A stretch of 64,000 bases of DNA. It comes from Stemphylium vesicarium (Eukaryota; Ascomycota; Dothideomycetes; Pleosporales; Pleosporaceae). The stretch covers positions 1 through 64,000 of the forward strand of contig QXCR01000151.1 of NCBI GenBank assembly GCA_004380135.1, in the 5' to 3' direction. The first letter of the stretch is position 1. Each line of letters starts with the position of its first letter. This document shows, piece by piece, positions 47,507-59,040 of the stretch. A program made the translations under genes and the position numbers. Below the pieces are notes generated by a model. The model was not told the DNA's origin and did no database searches. It saw only the letters and a list, made by a program, of their open reading frames with translations.

Positions 47507-50500
47507 CTATTTTTTGTGTCTTAAATCCACAAAAGTATTTTCAACAACAGTAACACCATACATTACAAAAGTAAAGTAAGAGAAGTATAAAACGGTACTT
47601 ATTTGTCCAAATTCAATAAATGGAGACTCTACGTGTTTAGCACCTATTTGCATTAAGATTAAGAAATTAGCAACAAATGCAAAGAAAGCTGCTTTACTTA
47701 AAGGTCTAAATTGCATACCTCTCGATCTACTTACATCTGTAATAGGTAATAGTAGTAATATAAGAATAGCTGCGAACATTGCTATAACTCCTAATAATTT
47801 GTTAGGAATTGATCTTAATATAGCATAGAAAGGAAGAAGATCATGTTTTTAACTACTGAAATCGTCTTAATTCAATAAAATTAAAGTAATGGGTTAGATA
47901 CCTAGTTTATATAACATTTCTTTAATAAAGTAAGGTTTTACTAAATTTATCAATGTATCCATTGATTCTTTAAATATATAAATTCTAGGTTTCTTATCCC
48001 TGTTATAATGTATGGATGTTTTAAGATTAAATTTATCTTGTAATGTAAACATAAGTTTATCTACATCTGTAGTACTAAAAGCATAAACGCTTATATGTAA
48101 CCCATCACCCTGTTTTGAACCATCATCCATGATTCAGAAGGCTAACCCTCTAGGTGTTAACGTTTCATATATGTTATTAGGTACAATTTTCACATTTAAA
48201 TTATAAAAACAATCTTTATATACATTAAAACAAGGAAGTTGCATTGTCGTGAAAGATATAGCACTATAAGTTTTTTTAGTTCTATTATCTCTTACTATCT
48301 TAGATTGAGGAACATAAGCGTTAACACAAAAAGGTACAAATATTTTAAATACATGATCAAAATATTCTTTATGTGTAACCGCTGTTTGTGCATATATTAA
48401 TCTAGAGTTAGCAGTAGATGATCTACGAGAAATGTGGCCATCACCAAGTAATATACCTGTCAATATTTCTTCGACTTCCGTCGGTAATTTAACTAATGCT
48501 CTCTCACTAGGGGACAAACGTACAATCCCTTTAGTAGAACGAGCAGCAAATAATATTGGACTAGGTACAAAGAATAAAGAATTAAGATCATTTTCATTGT
48601 TAAATCTATAGAATTTCTTCTAAGATAGGACTATATCTTCAATTTAAATTATTAATTAAACTTTTGTTTTTTTGTTGGAATATTTTTATTAATAAATCAT
48701 ATACCAATTTTTTTTTTCAAAAAAAAAATGGTATACTTAATTAAACCTTAATATAAGTTCTCTTAATTTAAATTGTCTCGCGTGTAGTCTCTGAGGATCC
48801 TACTAGGATATTTATTCGTCCTTTGGTTTCCTGCTGATTGTCCTAGTTTAATGTAACTATACTTTAATTACCCACACTTCACACTTAGGGTTTTCCAGCA
48901 ATTAGCGAGATTTTTAAATGACATCTTCTTTAATATCATTCTGGCACGATAGCTGCAGGAGTTTGCATAGGATTTGCCACAACATAGTTTTCACTATCTC
49001 CTAATACATTAGGCATAAAGAACACAAATAAAGATAATACAAATATAAATGCAAAGATTGTAATAAGATCTTTAAATATTAAATATGGAGCAAAAGGCAT
49101 TCTATCATAGTTTCCTGATACACCTAAAGGATTTCCTGATCCAGCTGTATCGTGTAAAACGATTAAGTGCATTAGTGCTAAAGCAGCTAATACGAAAGGT
49201 AAAACGAAATGTAATGAGAAGAATCTATTTAATGTTGCATTGTTAACACTGAAACCTCCTCAAATGACGATATAAACGAATATTAATCGTTTTAATAGGG
49301 CATTTAATCCCTATTTTCACCAATTTTATATATATTTGGTGTTTAGACTATGTCTTCAACCAAGCATCATTAACTATAGTTTTTAATGATTGGTTGTGGG
49401 GTACTCGTGTCGAGCTTATTGTTGGTATTACTCACTCATTAGTCGTTGAACGTTCTTGATCCATTTATAATACCGAATCAAGCTTCGCTGCAAGTAATCT
49501 ATAAATCGGAGGTTATTATTTATAGATGTCCTTGCAATTCTCCCCATTTGCCTATTGAATGTTACCATTCAAAGGAGCCCATTAATACAGATAAAAGAAA
49601 ATAAAAATGAAAGAATGTAATTATTTGTTGGAAGGAAAATTAAGATTACCATAACGATTGCTATTTCTTAAATCATTTAATCATTTTATATAAGAAATAC
49701 CTTTAAGTCCTATCAAAGAATGTAAGCCTGAAAAAGAAAAGAAATTTATCACAGTTTGTATGTCAGCTTTGGAAGATACAGAAAACTGATTATACATATT
49801 TTTTTCAATATCTATCTTTCTACTTGTATCAAACACTAATTTAAATGATTCAAATAAACTAGGATGCATTCTTTGTTTCAATTGAAAACAACCGTCATTA
49901 TTACTTTTTATAAAAAATGACCCTTCTGCCATTGTAAAACCAACTATTCAATTTTTAAAGAAACTTAATTTAACATAATCTACTGCATCTACTGGTAAGT
50001 TAAATATTTTAACCATATTATTTATATCTGGTATAAGATCAAACCTTTTTATGTCTTTATCTAGTATTACCATAGCAGTGTTAAATTGGTTATTTCTTGT
50101 TTCAGTTAAAAAAAATATGTTATGGTGTAATAATAATGGGAACAGAATTTCTTGTAAATCAGTTTTGTTAATAATCAATTTACAAGTTGGACTTTTATTA
50201 TCTTTATATATAGTAATCTTACCTAAATTTAGAACGGAACGTATATACTCTAAAGTTGAAATATCCTTTAAATGAATAGATATAACTAGCTTAATGGCTA
50301 TAAATCCTTTAGTTGTTTTTGTTATTTGTATGTAACCGTCTCCGTCTATCAATCCTGCTAAAAAAGACAGAAAAGAAGGAGGTATGGATAAATATTCTTT
50401 TTTGTTACATCTAACATTTTTATTTCCTTTTTTTAATGCGTTAGCACTAACAGTACCTATCGTAGGTAGTAAACTAGATAAGCAATAAACTGTAGTGTAG

Positions 50501-53500
50501 TTTTCTGTAAAATTATTTGACTCAACAATATCTTGTCCTACTCAAGGAATAGCACTCATAAGGTTAGTAATAACTGTAGCACCTCATAATGACATTTGCC
50601 CATACGGAAGAACATACAAACTTACTTATTATTAATATATTAACAATAAGCTAAAATAACTTTGAATTCGTATATTTTATTAGTTAAACACATCTAACTA
50701 AAAGTTTCGCCTGTACATTAAGCAGCATTTCAGCCACCCATCAGTGACCCAGTCTGTAGCGACCCTTTATATGGCCGACGGTCTTAAAGTTTATTAAGCT
50801 TCTTTAACCGTATTCACTGATATCGCCAAATAATATTAAATATTATTCTATAACCCCGTCGGGCTATACCACTTTAATCTTTTTTTTTTTATAAAAATTG
50901 CAAAAAGATTTTTACTAATGGGACTATGATTTATATAAGAATATAAATATAAATTTTAAAATGTAATTTTTAGATAAAGTATAGAAACAATTTTTAACGA
51001 AAAAGACCTATTTATTACGAGACATATCTTCTACTATTCATTGTCTTTTTACCAATTTCTTTTCTGTCTGTAATGCTCTCCTAATGGTTTTTTCATTACA
51101 GTTAATAGCTTTAGCTGCTTCTAAAATAGTAGGATATTGACCGTAAATAGTTCTATCTAAGTTGTACAACACAACAGGTCTTGTGTTAACTATACACTTT
51201 TTCTTAGTTTCATCTGACATAGGAGGTCTAAGTAAAGCTTTTTCTCTAACTCTTTCTATTGTTTCATGAGACAAATTTTTACCTCTATTTAATTTACCTA
51301 TTTGTTCCCGTCTCGCATCACTATAAATATCTTTCATCTTTTGACGATCAATTTCAGTGTGTTTATATCCGAAACTAGAACCTGCTTCTGTTAAAATATT
51401 GTAATTAGGCACTAATAATTTTAAGTATTTATCTTCTAAATGCAACAATTCATGGTTATTTTCTTTGGTAACAATATTAGGATATAAATCTAATACAACA
51501 AAAGCAAAATTTTTCAAATCATACTTTTTAATGGCTAATTTAACTATTTTGCTACCCCTAAAATAAATAACATGGTTGCAGAATCTAGCATAAAATCTAC
51601 CAGTTGAGGCAGAACCTATATAATAATCTTTAGTTGTTTTATTAATTATCATATATATACCACTTAAACCTCTTGTATCATTTAATATTTGTTTTCTAGT
51701 TTCTTCTAAATTTAAATTTTCATAACAATACACAAGGTTTAAACCTAACTCATGAATAATTGTTTCTAGTCTTTCAGACATTATAATACTATTTGAAGAA
51801 CTACTTGTAGAATATCCTCTTTTTACTATATTTTTGTTAAATAGTCTTTTACTATTTACTTTAAAATTCATTACATTCTTTTTATTAAAATTTACACTTT
51901 CTTTATTACTTATATCAAACCATTTTGGGCTATGTTGGTAACCCAAGAAAGCTGTAGCCATCATTAAGATAAAGATAACAGTACCAATAGTTCATACTAG
52001 AGTTCTAGGTGCTCTGTAAGATCCATAGTACATACCTCTACCTATGTGTAAGTAAACTATGAAGAAAAATGCTGAAGCAGTGTTACTGTGTAAATAACGT
52101 ATTAATCACCCGTTATTTACATCACGCATAATCTAAAAATGGATTATTCACTTATTAATATCTAATCCCTAGACGCACTATCTATGGGTTTAGATGAAAA
52201 AATAAAATTATTTTTATATAACCTACCTGTATCTATGTAACGATTACATGTATTACTACTAGGGTTTAATCCTAACGCCTTATGTGCAGAACTGTATGAA
52301 ACAAAAGGAGAACCTTTAATCATACCCTTATTTGTGTATATATATACAACTTTAGGGTTATCAGATCTATTTTGTATACTAAATTTCCGAACATTATCTG
52401 AGTGGGGTATATTAGATTTAACATCAAAGGGAGGATCTTTTTCAAAAATGGTTTGAGATCTTTTAAAAATGTTATCCATAATTTCAGATATATTTTTAGT
52501 AGTATTTGTACTGTATCTTTTATTAAGAATGTCAGATATATCCAAAAACAGGGTTTTACCTTCAGGTAAATAGTAATAACCTTTTATTTTCAATAGAAGG
52601 GCTACTCTTCATAAATTAAAATCTATACCCTTTCGCGAATACATTTTAGAGGTATCCAATAAAGGTAAAAGGTAATAATAAAGAGAATCTACACTATTTA
52701 CAACTAAAGATACTACATCTGTTCTAACATTCGTTGTACTTATTACATTCAAAGGTAATATTTTACTGTTTTGTAAAACATTATCAGATAGTCCAGTTAA
52801 AAAGGTTGTTATAGCATTTAAACTTTCTTGACTTGTATTTTTTTGAGCAATTTGAAAATATAAAGCCGATCCTGTCTTAATACCAAACGTACCTTCACCT
52901 TCTAGAAATCCTATGAATCAATTAGGGTTTATTATAATTTGAGATTTTGTAGTATTATATGTAAATATTTCTCTTTTAGTGTTCATAGTATTTTTAAGGG
53001 ATACTATTTTGCTCATATCAGTATCAGATAATTTTTTATTATCTTTAATAAAGACCGCTTGAGAAAAATTTTCAAAGTCTAATTTTTTACTAGTATGCAA
53101 AGGAAATGCATTAAATATAGGGCATATAATATTTTTAATTTCTTCGTAATTCTGTATAATATAAGAACAACGGTCTCTACTACTTTCTAATGTAACAGTA
53201 CCTACATTTAAATTAGATTTAATTGTATTAAGAACTTCTACATCATCAATGTGCAAAGATATTTTAAATCTAAATCTTACATACTGACGATCTATCGAAA
53301 TTAAAAAGTTACCTTCTGCATCTGTGAATCCTGAAAATCAATATAAGAACTCGCTGGATACATTTTTCAATACGTTGTCTTCAGTAGGTACATTAGAATT
53401 TTTATTACAGTTCGTAGATAAGTGACAAAATCCCATTTTATTTTTATGACCCGATACGTAAGTAGGCAATAATATTATACCATTAAATAGGTATAATTGA

Positions 53501-55269
53501 TAAATCTTTAATTATTGATCTTTCAATCAATATAGGACTATATCATCATATAATAAATATGTCAACCGTATAGCCTCTGAGGATCCTACTCGTAATTTAA
53601 TTACTTTGGTTTCCTGCTGATTATCCATATGAATCTTAAATATTTTTATTAACTTCGTAAGCGAAGTTTAATCTTTTAAGCTTTAGGAACTTCCAGCATA
53701 TAGGTTGATTTAAAGAGCACATTACGCTATGCTCAACACTATTAAATGCTTCAGCTACACTAGGGTTGTAATGCCAAAACCCTGTAACTTATATTTTACT
53801 ACATCTACTTTAAACTCGATAACTCTTTTATTAACATTTCTAATTCTGCGTCTCTTTTACTTGTTTTAGTCTGGTCAGTTAAAACAGTAACTGCTTTTAA
53901 CCATGCTAAGTATTGTAGATTCTTATGCCCTTCTAACGGATAATCTCTAAAGTGAGGTACTAGGGTACTAATAATATGATCTTTACTACGAAATCTAAGT
54001 CTGCTAACACCGCTAGTTTCAGTATAAACTTTACCTGTTTTAAAATAACAAGCTATTAAATTTAATAAATGTAAATCTTGCGTTCTTTGACTAATCTCAA
54101 ACACAAGAGAATAATCCTTAACGGGCATGCCTGCTGAATTCACACGGGTTTTTGTAAAATAAGTAAATGAACCTTCACCAGAAGCAAACCCAGATATCCA
54201 GAATGGGTTTAGAGTTTGCACCCGATTTGCGGAACTAAAGTCATAAGATGTTTCAAACTCTACTTTTGGTAAAGGGCCTAATTGCACCAATTTAGCTAAT
54301 AAAGACTCAGATAAAGGTTTATTCAATCGATTTATTAAAGAAGCTAGTCTTAAAAACCCTTCAATATTAGTGTGAGCTTTGTTATTAATAAGATTAAGAA
54401 TTTCACAAAAATATCTGAAATTTAGAGCTTTAGTACTTTGTAAAGGATATTCATTGAAATGGGCAATAATTACGCTAAGTTCTGATCTGGATCTAACTCT
54501 AAACCGTGCATATTACCTGCTACAGATACAGAACCGACAGAAAAGAATTTTTTAATAGCATTTAACAACTCTAAATCTCTAATATTTAAAGTTATAATAA
54601 AACAAGGCTCTATAGTTCAACCTATAGCAGCAGTTTTAGATTTAAATATAGACATATTAAATGAACCTTCTGCATCAGAGAATCCTGTAACCCATCAAGG
54701 ATTTAAAGTAAACGTTTCAGATGATATTTGTTTATTCGTACTACTATATCTAGCTTGCCCAGTTAAATTTTTACGCATAGGCCCCCCCCCTCTCTCTCTG
54801 AGAGAGGGGGGGGGTCCAAACAGAAAGAGAATTATAACGATATTTTGAAAAGTATAATGTTAATATAAGAGTACAAAGGTAAAAGCTTTTGTAGTCTTTC
54901 CCATTTCTTTCAAAATGGGATGGACTATATCTTCACATATATAAATATAGTATATTAACATATGTGTCTTACGTGTAGTCTCTGAGGATCCTAGTAATAA
55001 TTTAAAATTACTTTGGTTTCCTGCTGATTGCCCTTTTCCTGCAGACTTAATGTCACTACCAATGGATATATGAGGGTGTTCCAGCATATAGTAAGATTTT
55101 ATAGCAACCCATTAATTGCTAAAGTTACACCTGTAACAATTTGTATAATTAAACAAAAGGCTAATAAAGAACCAAAATTTCACATGTAACTTAAGTTTAT
55201 AGGTTGTGGTGAATCTACTAAGTATGAATTCGCTAATCTTAAAATCGGATGACTTTTAAATAATCTCAT
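47507..55269 (-). CDS. cob: Cytochrome b, six exons
   Basis: Complex III subunit with the b hemes and both quinone sites; 385 residues. Exons 55269-55115, 53774-53729, 52132-51941, 50616-50520, 49267-48935 and 47841-47507, in phase with intron rules satisfied. Markers: [119 protein letters not shown] (PEW with TGA-Trp). The C-terminus VVENTFVDLRHKK is normal. Confidence 0.95.
47842..48934 (-). other. Group I intron cob-i5
   Basis: Exon ends GAATGAT, intron ends ACATG. On the minus strand the core (CAATCAGCAGGAAACC, CCTCAGAGACTACACG, AAGATATAGTCC at about 48625-48850) lies before the ORF, so the ORF occupies the 3' part. Confidence 0.84.
47894..48517 (-). CDS. LAGLIDADG endonuclease in cob-i5
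   Basis: About 207 codons from a TTG at 48517 (the frame is open to about 48605 without ATG) to TAG at 47894, reading one TGA at about 48133. Motif ILTGILLGDGHISRR (about 48470), then WIMDDGSKQG (about 48130), the LAGLIDADG_2 subfamily found in rRNA, cob and cox1 introns. Phrases FFVPSPILFAARSTKGIVRL are typical of its N-terminal part. Not fused to the exon. Confidence 0.83.
49268..50519 (-). other. Group I intron cob-i4
   Basis: Exon 4 ends GTTGAGT, intron ends ATCG before TCATTTGAGG. Core strings with CGACTAATGAGTGAG and AAGACATAGTC lie at about 49330-49450 (minus strand). Confidence 0.83.
49621..50519 (-). CDS. LAGLIDADG endonuclease in cob-i4
   Basis: About 299 codons in frame with exon 4, ending TAA at 49623-49621, with TGA-Trp near 49946 and 49678. 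Motifs FLAGLIDGDGYI (about 50360) and WIVGFTMAEGSF (about 49946; the usual acidic residue before E is replaced by Met-Ala). Intact frame; cleavage competence uncertain. Confidence 0.84.
50617..51940 (-). other. Group I intron cob-i3
   Basis: Exon ends TTGGGT, intron ends GTTTG before TATGTTC. The 3' core (AATGTACAGGCG, GGGTCACTGATGGG, GACGGTC-type strings, about 50700-50800) resembles nad5-i1. Confidence 0.83.
51008..51940 (-). CDS. GIY-YIG endonuclease in cob-i3
   Basis: 310 codons fused in frame to cob exon 3, ending TAG at 51010-51008. Catalytic motif SGIYMIINKTTKDYYIGSAS (about 51640), with the usual following Arg (RFYARF), EDKYLKLLVPNYNILTEAGS, a zinc/NUMOD3-type repeat region (RGKNLSHETIERVREKA) and a helix-turn-helix end (AAKAINCNEKTIRRAL). 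Intact. Confidence 0.86.
52133..53728 (-). other. Group I intron cob-i2
   Basis: Exon 2 ends GAGCAT, intron ends TTTAG before ATTATGCG. The core at about 53540-53700 on the minus strand contains ATAATCAGCAGGAAACC, CCTCAGAGGCTATACGG and GATATAGTCC. Confidence 0.84.
52162..53436 (-). CDS. LAGLIDADG endonuclease in cob-i2
   Basis: 424 codons from ATG at 53436 to TAG at 52162, with TGA-Trp in both motifs' neighbourhood. Motifs WFSGFTDAEGNF (about 53340) and WFIGFLEGEGTF (about 52920). A C-terminal tail (KVVYIYTNKGMIKGSPFVSY…HKALGLNPSSNTCNRYI) is of the NUMOD/helix-turn-helix kind. Intact. Confidence 0.86.
53805..54778 (-). pseudogene. LAGLIDADG endonuclease in cob-i1, one frameshift
   Basis: ATG at 54778 opens a frame with WVTGFSDAEGSF (about 54695). 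Near 54510, after SVAGNMHG, the frame must change to continue as RVRSRSELSVIIAHFNEYPL. The rest, with WISGFASGEGSF (about 54200), runs to TAG at 53805. One indel breaks an otherwise complete two-motif gene. A GC hairpin (54780-54815) sits just before the ATG. Confidence 0.75.
54780..54815 (-). repeat. GC hairpin before the cob-i1 HEG
   Basis: GGCCCCCCCCC TCTCTCTCT / GAGAGAGGGGGGGGGTCC inverted repeat, related to 42308-42380 outer arms. Confidence 0.75.
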
Positions 55270-56063
55270 TTATTTATTTTTTTTGCTTTAATCTTATTTT
55301 CATTTAGTAAATTATGTTAACAGTTGTACTGGTTTTATTACTATCTTACGATTTATTATAAACCGTTAAATATTTTATAAATTTCCTGTTATTGTTTTAA
55401 TGTATAAGTATATAGAGATATGCCTAATGCATTATTATTAAGTTCTATACTTGTTAACCGCCTCTTCCCCCCCCCCCGCAAGCTTGCGGGGGGGGGGGGA
55501 GGGATTTTAATACCCATTTGCATTAAACTTACCTTTTTTTCTCCCTAACTCTTTTTCTAAAAAAAAACCATCCCCAGCCAAATCTTCAATTTACTTATTC
55601 TAGCCCTTATTTTTTGTTAGTTATTTCGTTTGTTTTTTTTATACCAGAATCATTAGAAGCTTGTGTGTCGTTTATTTGTATTTACATTTTCCAAATTTGT
55701 CTGTAATTTTTCCATAACCGCGTTTATAATAGTAAAATCAAATTCCATAGAATTTAAATTTAGCCGAATAAGTGTAGCAATATTTTTAGTATGAAAAGGA
55801 CATATTTTATAAAAATTTCGTTTACCTACACTTTTAAGTTATAGTAATAAATATCTAGTTTATTTAAGTATAAACCGTCTAATATTATTACAATTTACTA
55901 TAGTTATAGTAAAATTTATTAATTTAGAGAGTCACACATGGATATAAAATGAAATAAATTACTTTACTTCCTAACTAGGCTAGTGAAGGACTTATAAGAC
56001 CAATCACTATTTATTTTTACATATAGGTAATGATTATAACACTACTATGTTATAATATAGTTA
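55270..56063. other. Spacer between cox2 end and cob start
   Basis: 55464-55503 is a GC cluster around GCAAGCTTGC. 55653-55838 is an open minus-strand fragment (listed separately). 55860-56015 is the source or copy of 44010-44165. The rest is AT-rich. Confidence 0.55.
55653..55838 (-). pseudogene. Unknown ORF fragment upstream of cob
   Basis: 61 open codons ending TAA, with RNFYKICPFHTKNIATLIRL and INAVMEKLQTNLENV. Mixed, hydrophilic composition suggests true coding origin. No ATG at its beginning and no recognised family. Confidence 0.25.
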
Positions 56064-56228
56064 AAGGGCTTTATGAATCATAGATTCATCTTCTCCCCCT
56101 AATTGCTGTGTAAATATAAATATACAGTGCAATTTTCCAGTTAATATCCATTTATTTACTGGGATTTGTTATACTATTTGGTAAAGGTGTTACCTTTCAT
56201 AACATGTTAATTGTACAAAACAATTATT
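56064..56228 (-). repeat. Conserved structured intergenic element, copy E (between cox2 and cob)
   Basis: Minus strand: TAATTGT/ACAATTA hairpin, AACATGTTATGAAA, ATAACAAATCCCAGTAAA…ACTGG, AAAATTGCA…, GCAATTAGGGGGAGAAGA, AAAGCCC. It follows the cox2 stop by about 45 bases. Confidence 0.78.
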
Positions 56229-56270
56229 TTAATAAAATCTATCTAGAGTTATTAGATGGGTTTTATCCTA

Positions 56271-59040
56271 CTATTGTTCTTGTAATCAAGATAAGAATTT
56301 CTCTAAGGATACAGATTCTACAACGATAGGCATAGAACTGTGTAAGATACCACAAATTTCTGAACATTGCGGGTTATCTCTACGTTTATTTAATGTAATG
56401 GATAAATATTTATTACTAGACCAGTAAAAGAAAATATGATATATTTAACAACAATTATCTAGTTATTTACGAGAAAAATAATAGTCTTTATATATTTTAC
56501 CATCTTTTAAATGAAGATATAAAGCTTTCCTATCTAACTTGATATTTAAAGTACCAAAGTATTTAATTGTATCCGTAATACTTTCAAATTCTTTCTCAAA
56601 ATTTTCTCCTTTCACTAATATAGGTTTATTTTTTCTATTCACTTTTAAGGTATCTAAGTCTGCATCTACTTTTAATTTTTTATATTCATCCATGATTAAT
56701 CCTACTTCTGAAAAATGATCCGGTAAAATATTATCTGAATATTTACATAAGAAATTATGAAACACTTTTTCATTTTTTATATATTTAGTAAGAGTGGCTC
56801 TTTTAATCGTTAAACCTAATTCTCTTAAGTATTCAATACAAGATGTTAACGAATCGAAATTTAAAGTTTGGCCTATAGAATCTGAATTTACAAAGGCATT
56901 TCCTTCTTTAATTTCTAATTCTACTGATATACTTCTACGAGTTCCTAATATATACATATCTTGTCTTTCTTTTTGCATAATCTCTACTAATTTATCCACC
57001 GAAATATTGCTTGTTAAAGCAGTAGGTATATAATAGCTTAATAGTAAGAATTTATTAAGATATGGTTTTTTAGAATCTACAAACTTTTTACTAGTTTCAG
57101 TGTGTATTTTTAATACTCTTTTTAGTTCAATCTTAGATTTCGCATGATAATAAAGAGTACTACAAGTTAAATCATAAACATATACAGGATCACCTTTTGA
57201 AGATCCTGCGTTAACAACTCTTAATGTATTCAAGTTAAACTCTTTATTTAATAAATAATACTGTTCTAAGATTAAAAAGTCTTTATAACTAAATATAGTA
57301 CAATCTAATTTAAATATTATTAATTTAAAAGCTCTTAGCCCTTCTTTGTGAAGTAAAGGTAAAAATTTACCACTTAAAGGGAAATCACCTCTGCTTCGCA
57401 GCCCCCAGCTACTTGTCGCTGGTGGGTTAAAATAATAATCCATTCTACGTCTTAATAAATTAGATGAACCTACGTATTTATGGCCTGTATTTTTATGTAT
57501 AAAGATATATACACCCGAGAAACCTTTATATTTAGATTTACCTGTTAACTCAGCTAAAAGTTGTTTATTTTCCGGTGTAGATATAGGAAGATCCCATTCA
57601 ACACCTTTAACTTTTAATAATTCTTCTAATTTAGAGTCAGTAATGGATAAATTTTGATTTAATAATATTTTATTAATAATGGATGAATTAGTTGGTTTTT
57701 CACTATTGATATGATCTAACGCTAAAGACTCTGGATTATTTGCCAAAGGTCTTATTGAATTAAAAGATCTAGTTGCACTATAATTTCTAGTCCCCAAAAG
57801 GGGACTGACCCTTTGGTCTGGCCCCCCTTTGTTTTTTTTGACGTAATTTCTTGGAGAAATTACTAAAAAAAAACTAGGGGACCATCCCGCAGGGATAGTT
57901 AGAGATGTAACAGCTATTGAACCAATACGTTTATCAAATGTGTAGTGCTTATTAAAAACACTTCTACTAATTGTATAATGCAAACACTACAATAATGACA
58001 AGTGCTTTACTTTTTTGTATAAATATTTATTTTTACATTAAAATAGTTTAGCAAACTATCGTAGAAATCCCTAAATATAATCAACCAAATGAATATATCT
58101 ATTTAACAAAAAATATAAAGAATACTTATATTTTTCTGCACCTTTTCAGGAGGGGACTGACTATATCTTAAGCGTTATTATTACTAATAACACCAACCAC
58201 CGTTTAGTCGATGAACTGCATACCAAATATTTTATACTTGGTACTTGGCTGCGGATTGCCCATTGAATAATAAATCTTGATTTTACTGTACCACGAGTCA
58301 TTACCTGTGCCATAAGTTATGTTACCATACTTACTTAGTTAAGATTCCTTTAGGGCTTTCCCGTCAATTTGATGATTTATAACTGTAGGTTCACTACAGT
58401 TTTGGCCATTGTTCAGACCATAGAATGTTCCTAATCTGTTAATTAAAACAGAAAATTGATTTAATCTACCTGGATATGCATCACACTTTACTCCTAATGC
58501 AGGTATGGCGAATGAGTGGATAACATCTGCTGCAGTAAGAATAAATCTAGTATGTGTAATTTCAGGAAGAATTACTCTGTTATCTACTTCTAACATTCTT
58601 AAAGCTCCATCTTCTAAATCAGACTCAGGAACTAAGTAAGAATCAAACTCAACAAAATCTCCATCACTATTTAGGAAATCTGGATATTCATAACTTCAGT
58701 ATCATTGGTGACCCTCTGCCAATACAGATAATGAAGGATCAGTAACTTCATCCATTAAGTATAATAGTTTGAAACTAGGGAAAGCGATTAATACTAAGAT
58801 TAAAGCAGGAGTAATTGTTCATACAAGTTCGATTAGTGTACCATGATTAAGATATTTGTTACTTATAGGTGATCTAGAACTATCAAAGTTTCTAATAATA
58901 GCTCCTTGTATTCAACCTACAGCAAATAAAATTGCAACTAAGTAGTACATAATGTTATCATGTAGTTCTACTAGCGCTTCCATTTGTGGACTAGCACTAT
59001 CTTGGAAGTAAAGTCCTCAAGCTCTAGGTGCATCACATAT
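56271..59040 (-). CDS. cox2: Cytochrome c oxidase subunit 2, fused in frame behind cox1, two exons
   Basis: Complex IV subunit with the CuA centre. Exon 1 part runs from about 59040 to 58417, exon 2 56369-56271. From CDAPRAWGLYFQDSA (59037) to the TAG (56273-56271) it is 239 residues. Markers: SPQMEALVELHDNIMYY, LIELVWTITPALILILIAFP, GHQWYWSYEYPDF (TGA-Trp), VKCDAYPGRLNQ and, after the intron, CSEICGILHSSMPIVVE with the CuA ligands. There is no stop between cox1 and this region and no in-frame ATG between the cox1 end and CDAPRAW. Translation as a cox1-cox2 precursor, or from an ATA codon at about 59064 or 59040, must be assumed. Confidence 0.92.
56370..58416 (-). other. Group I intron cox2-i1
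   Basis: Exon ends TTCTATGGT, intron ends ACCCG before CAATGTTC. 5' coding-like stretch (NNGQNCSEPTVINHQIDG) is core RNA; CAGCCAAGTACC, AGTTCATCGACTAAACGGTG and TTAAGATATAGTCAG (58150-58260) match nad1-i1. Confidence 0.86.
56463..57983 (-). CDS. GIY-YIG endonuclease in cox2-i1 with an in-frame hairpin
   Basis: 506 codons from ATG at 57983 to TAA at 56463, separate from the exon frame. Near the N-terminus a hairpin repeat is translated in frame (SFFLVISPRNYVKKNKGGPD, about 57820-57880), the same peptide as in the cox3-i2 LAGLIDADG protein. Catalytic motif SGVYIFIHKNTGHKYVGSS (about 57470), RRRMDYYF, then a long C-terminal half with repeated helix-turn-helix-like units (LKRVLKIHTETSKKF, YFGTLNIKLDRKALYLHL). 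Unusually long for the family. Intact. Confidence 0.86.
   Translation of the reverse strand: MHYTISRSVFNKHYTFDKRIGSIAVTSLTIPAGWSPSFFLVISPRNYVKKNKGGPDQRVSPLLGTRNYSATRSFNSIRPLANNPESLALDHINSEKPTNSSIINKILLNQNLSITDSKLEELLKVKGVEWDLPISTPENKQLLAELTGKSKYKGFSGVYIFIHKNTGHKYVGSSNLLRRRMDYYFNPPATSSWGLRSRGDFPLSGKFLPLLHKEGLRAFKLIIFKLDCTIFSYKDFLILEQYYLLNKEFNLNTLRVVNAGSSKGDPVYVYDLTCSTLYYHAKSKIELKRVLKIHTETSKKFVDSKKPYLNKFLLLSYYIPTALTSNISVDKLVEIMQKERQDMYILGTRRSISVELEIKEGNAFVNSDSIGQTLNFDSLTSCIEYLRELGLTIKRATLTKYIKNEKVFHNFLCKYSDNILPDHFSEVGLIMDEYKKLKVDADLDTLKVNRKNKPILVKGENFEKEFESITDTIKYFGTLNIKLDRKALYLHLKDGKIYKDYYFSRK

Larger units (their letters stand above)
53775..55114 (-). other. Group I intron cob-i1
   Basis: Exon 1 ends TTAGCAAT, intron ends GTTTTG before GCATTACAACC (A-M-H-Y). 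Core: AGGGCAATCAGCAGGAAACC, CCTCAGAGACTACACG and GATATAGTCC at about 54920-55040. Confidence 0.84.

Noticed and set aside
1620..57880. Hairpins as plain transcription terminators
   Set aside because: Many lie inside HEG reading frames or between tRNAs, not consistently behind genes; repeat insertion explains them better.
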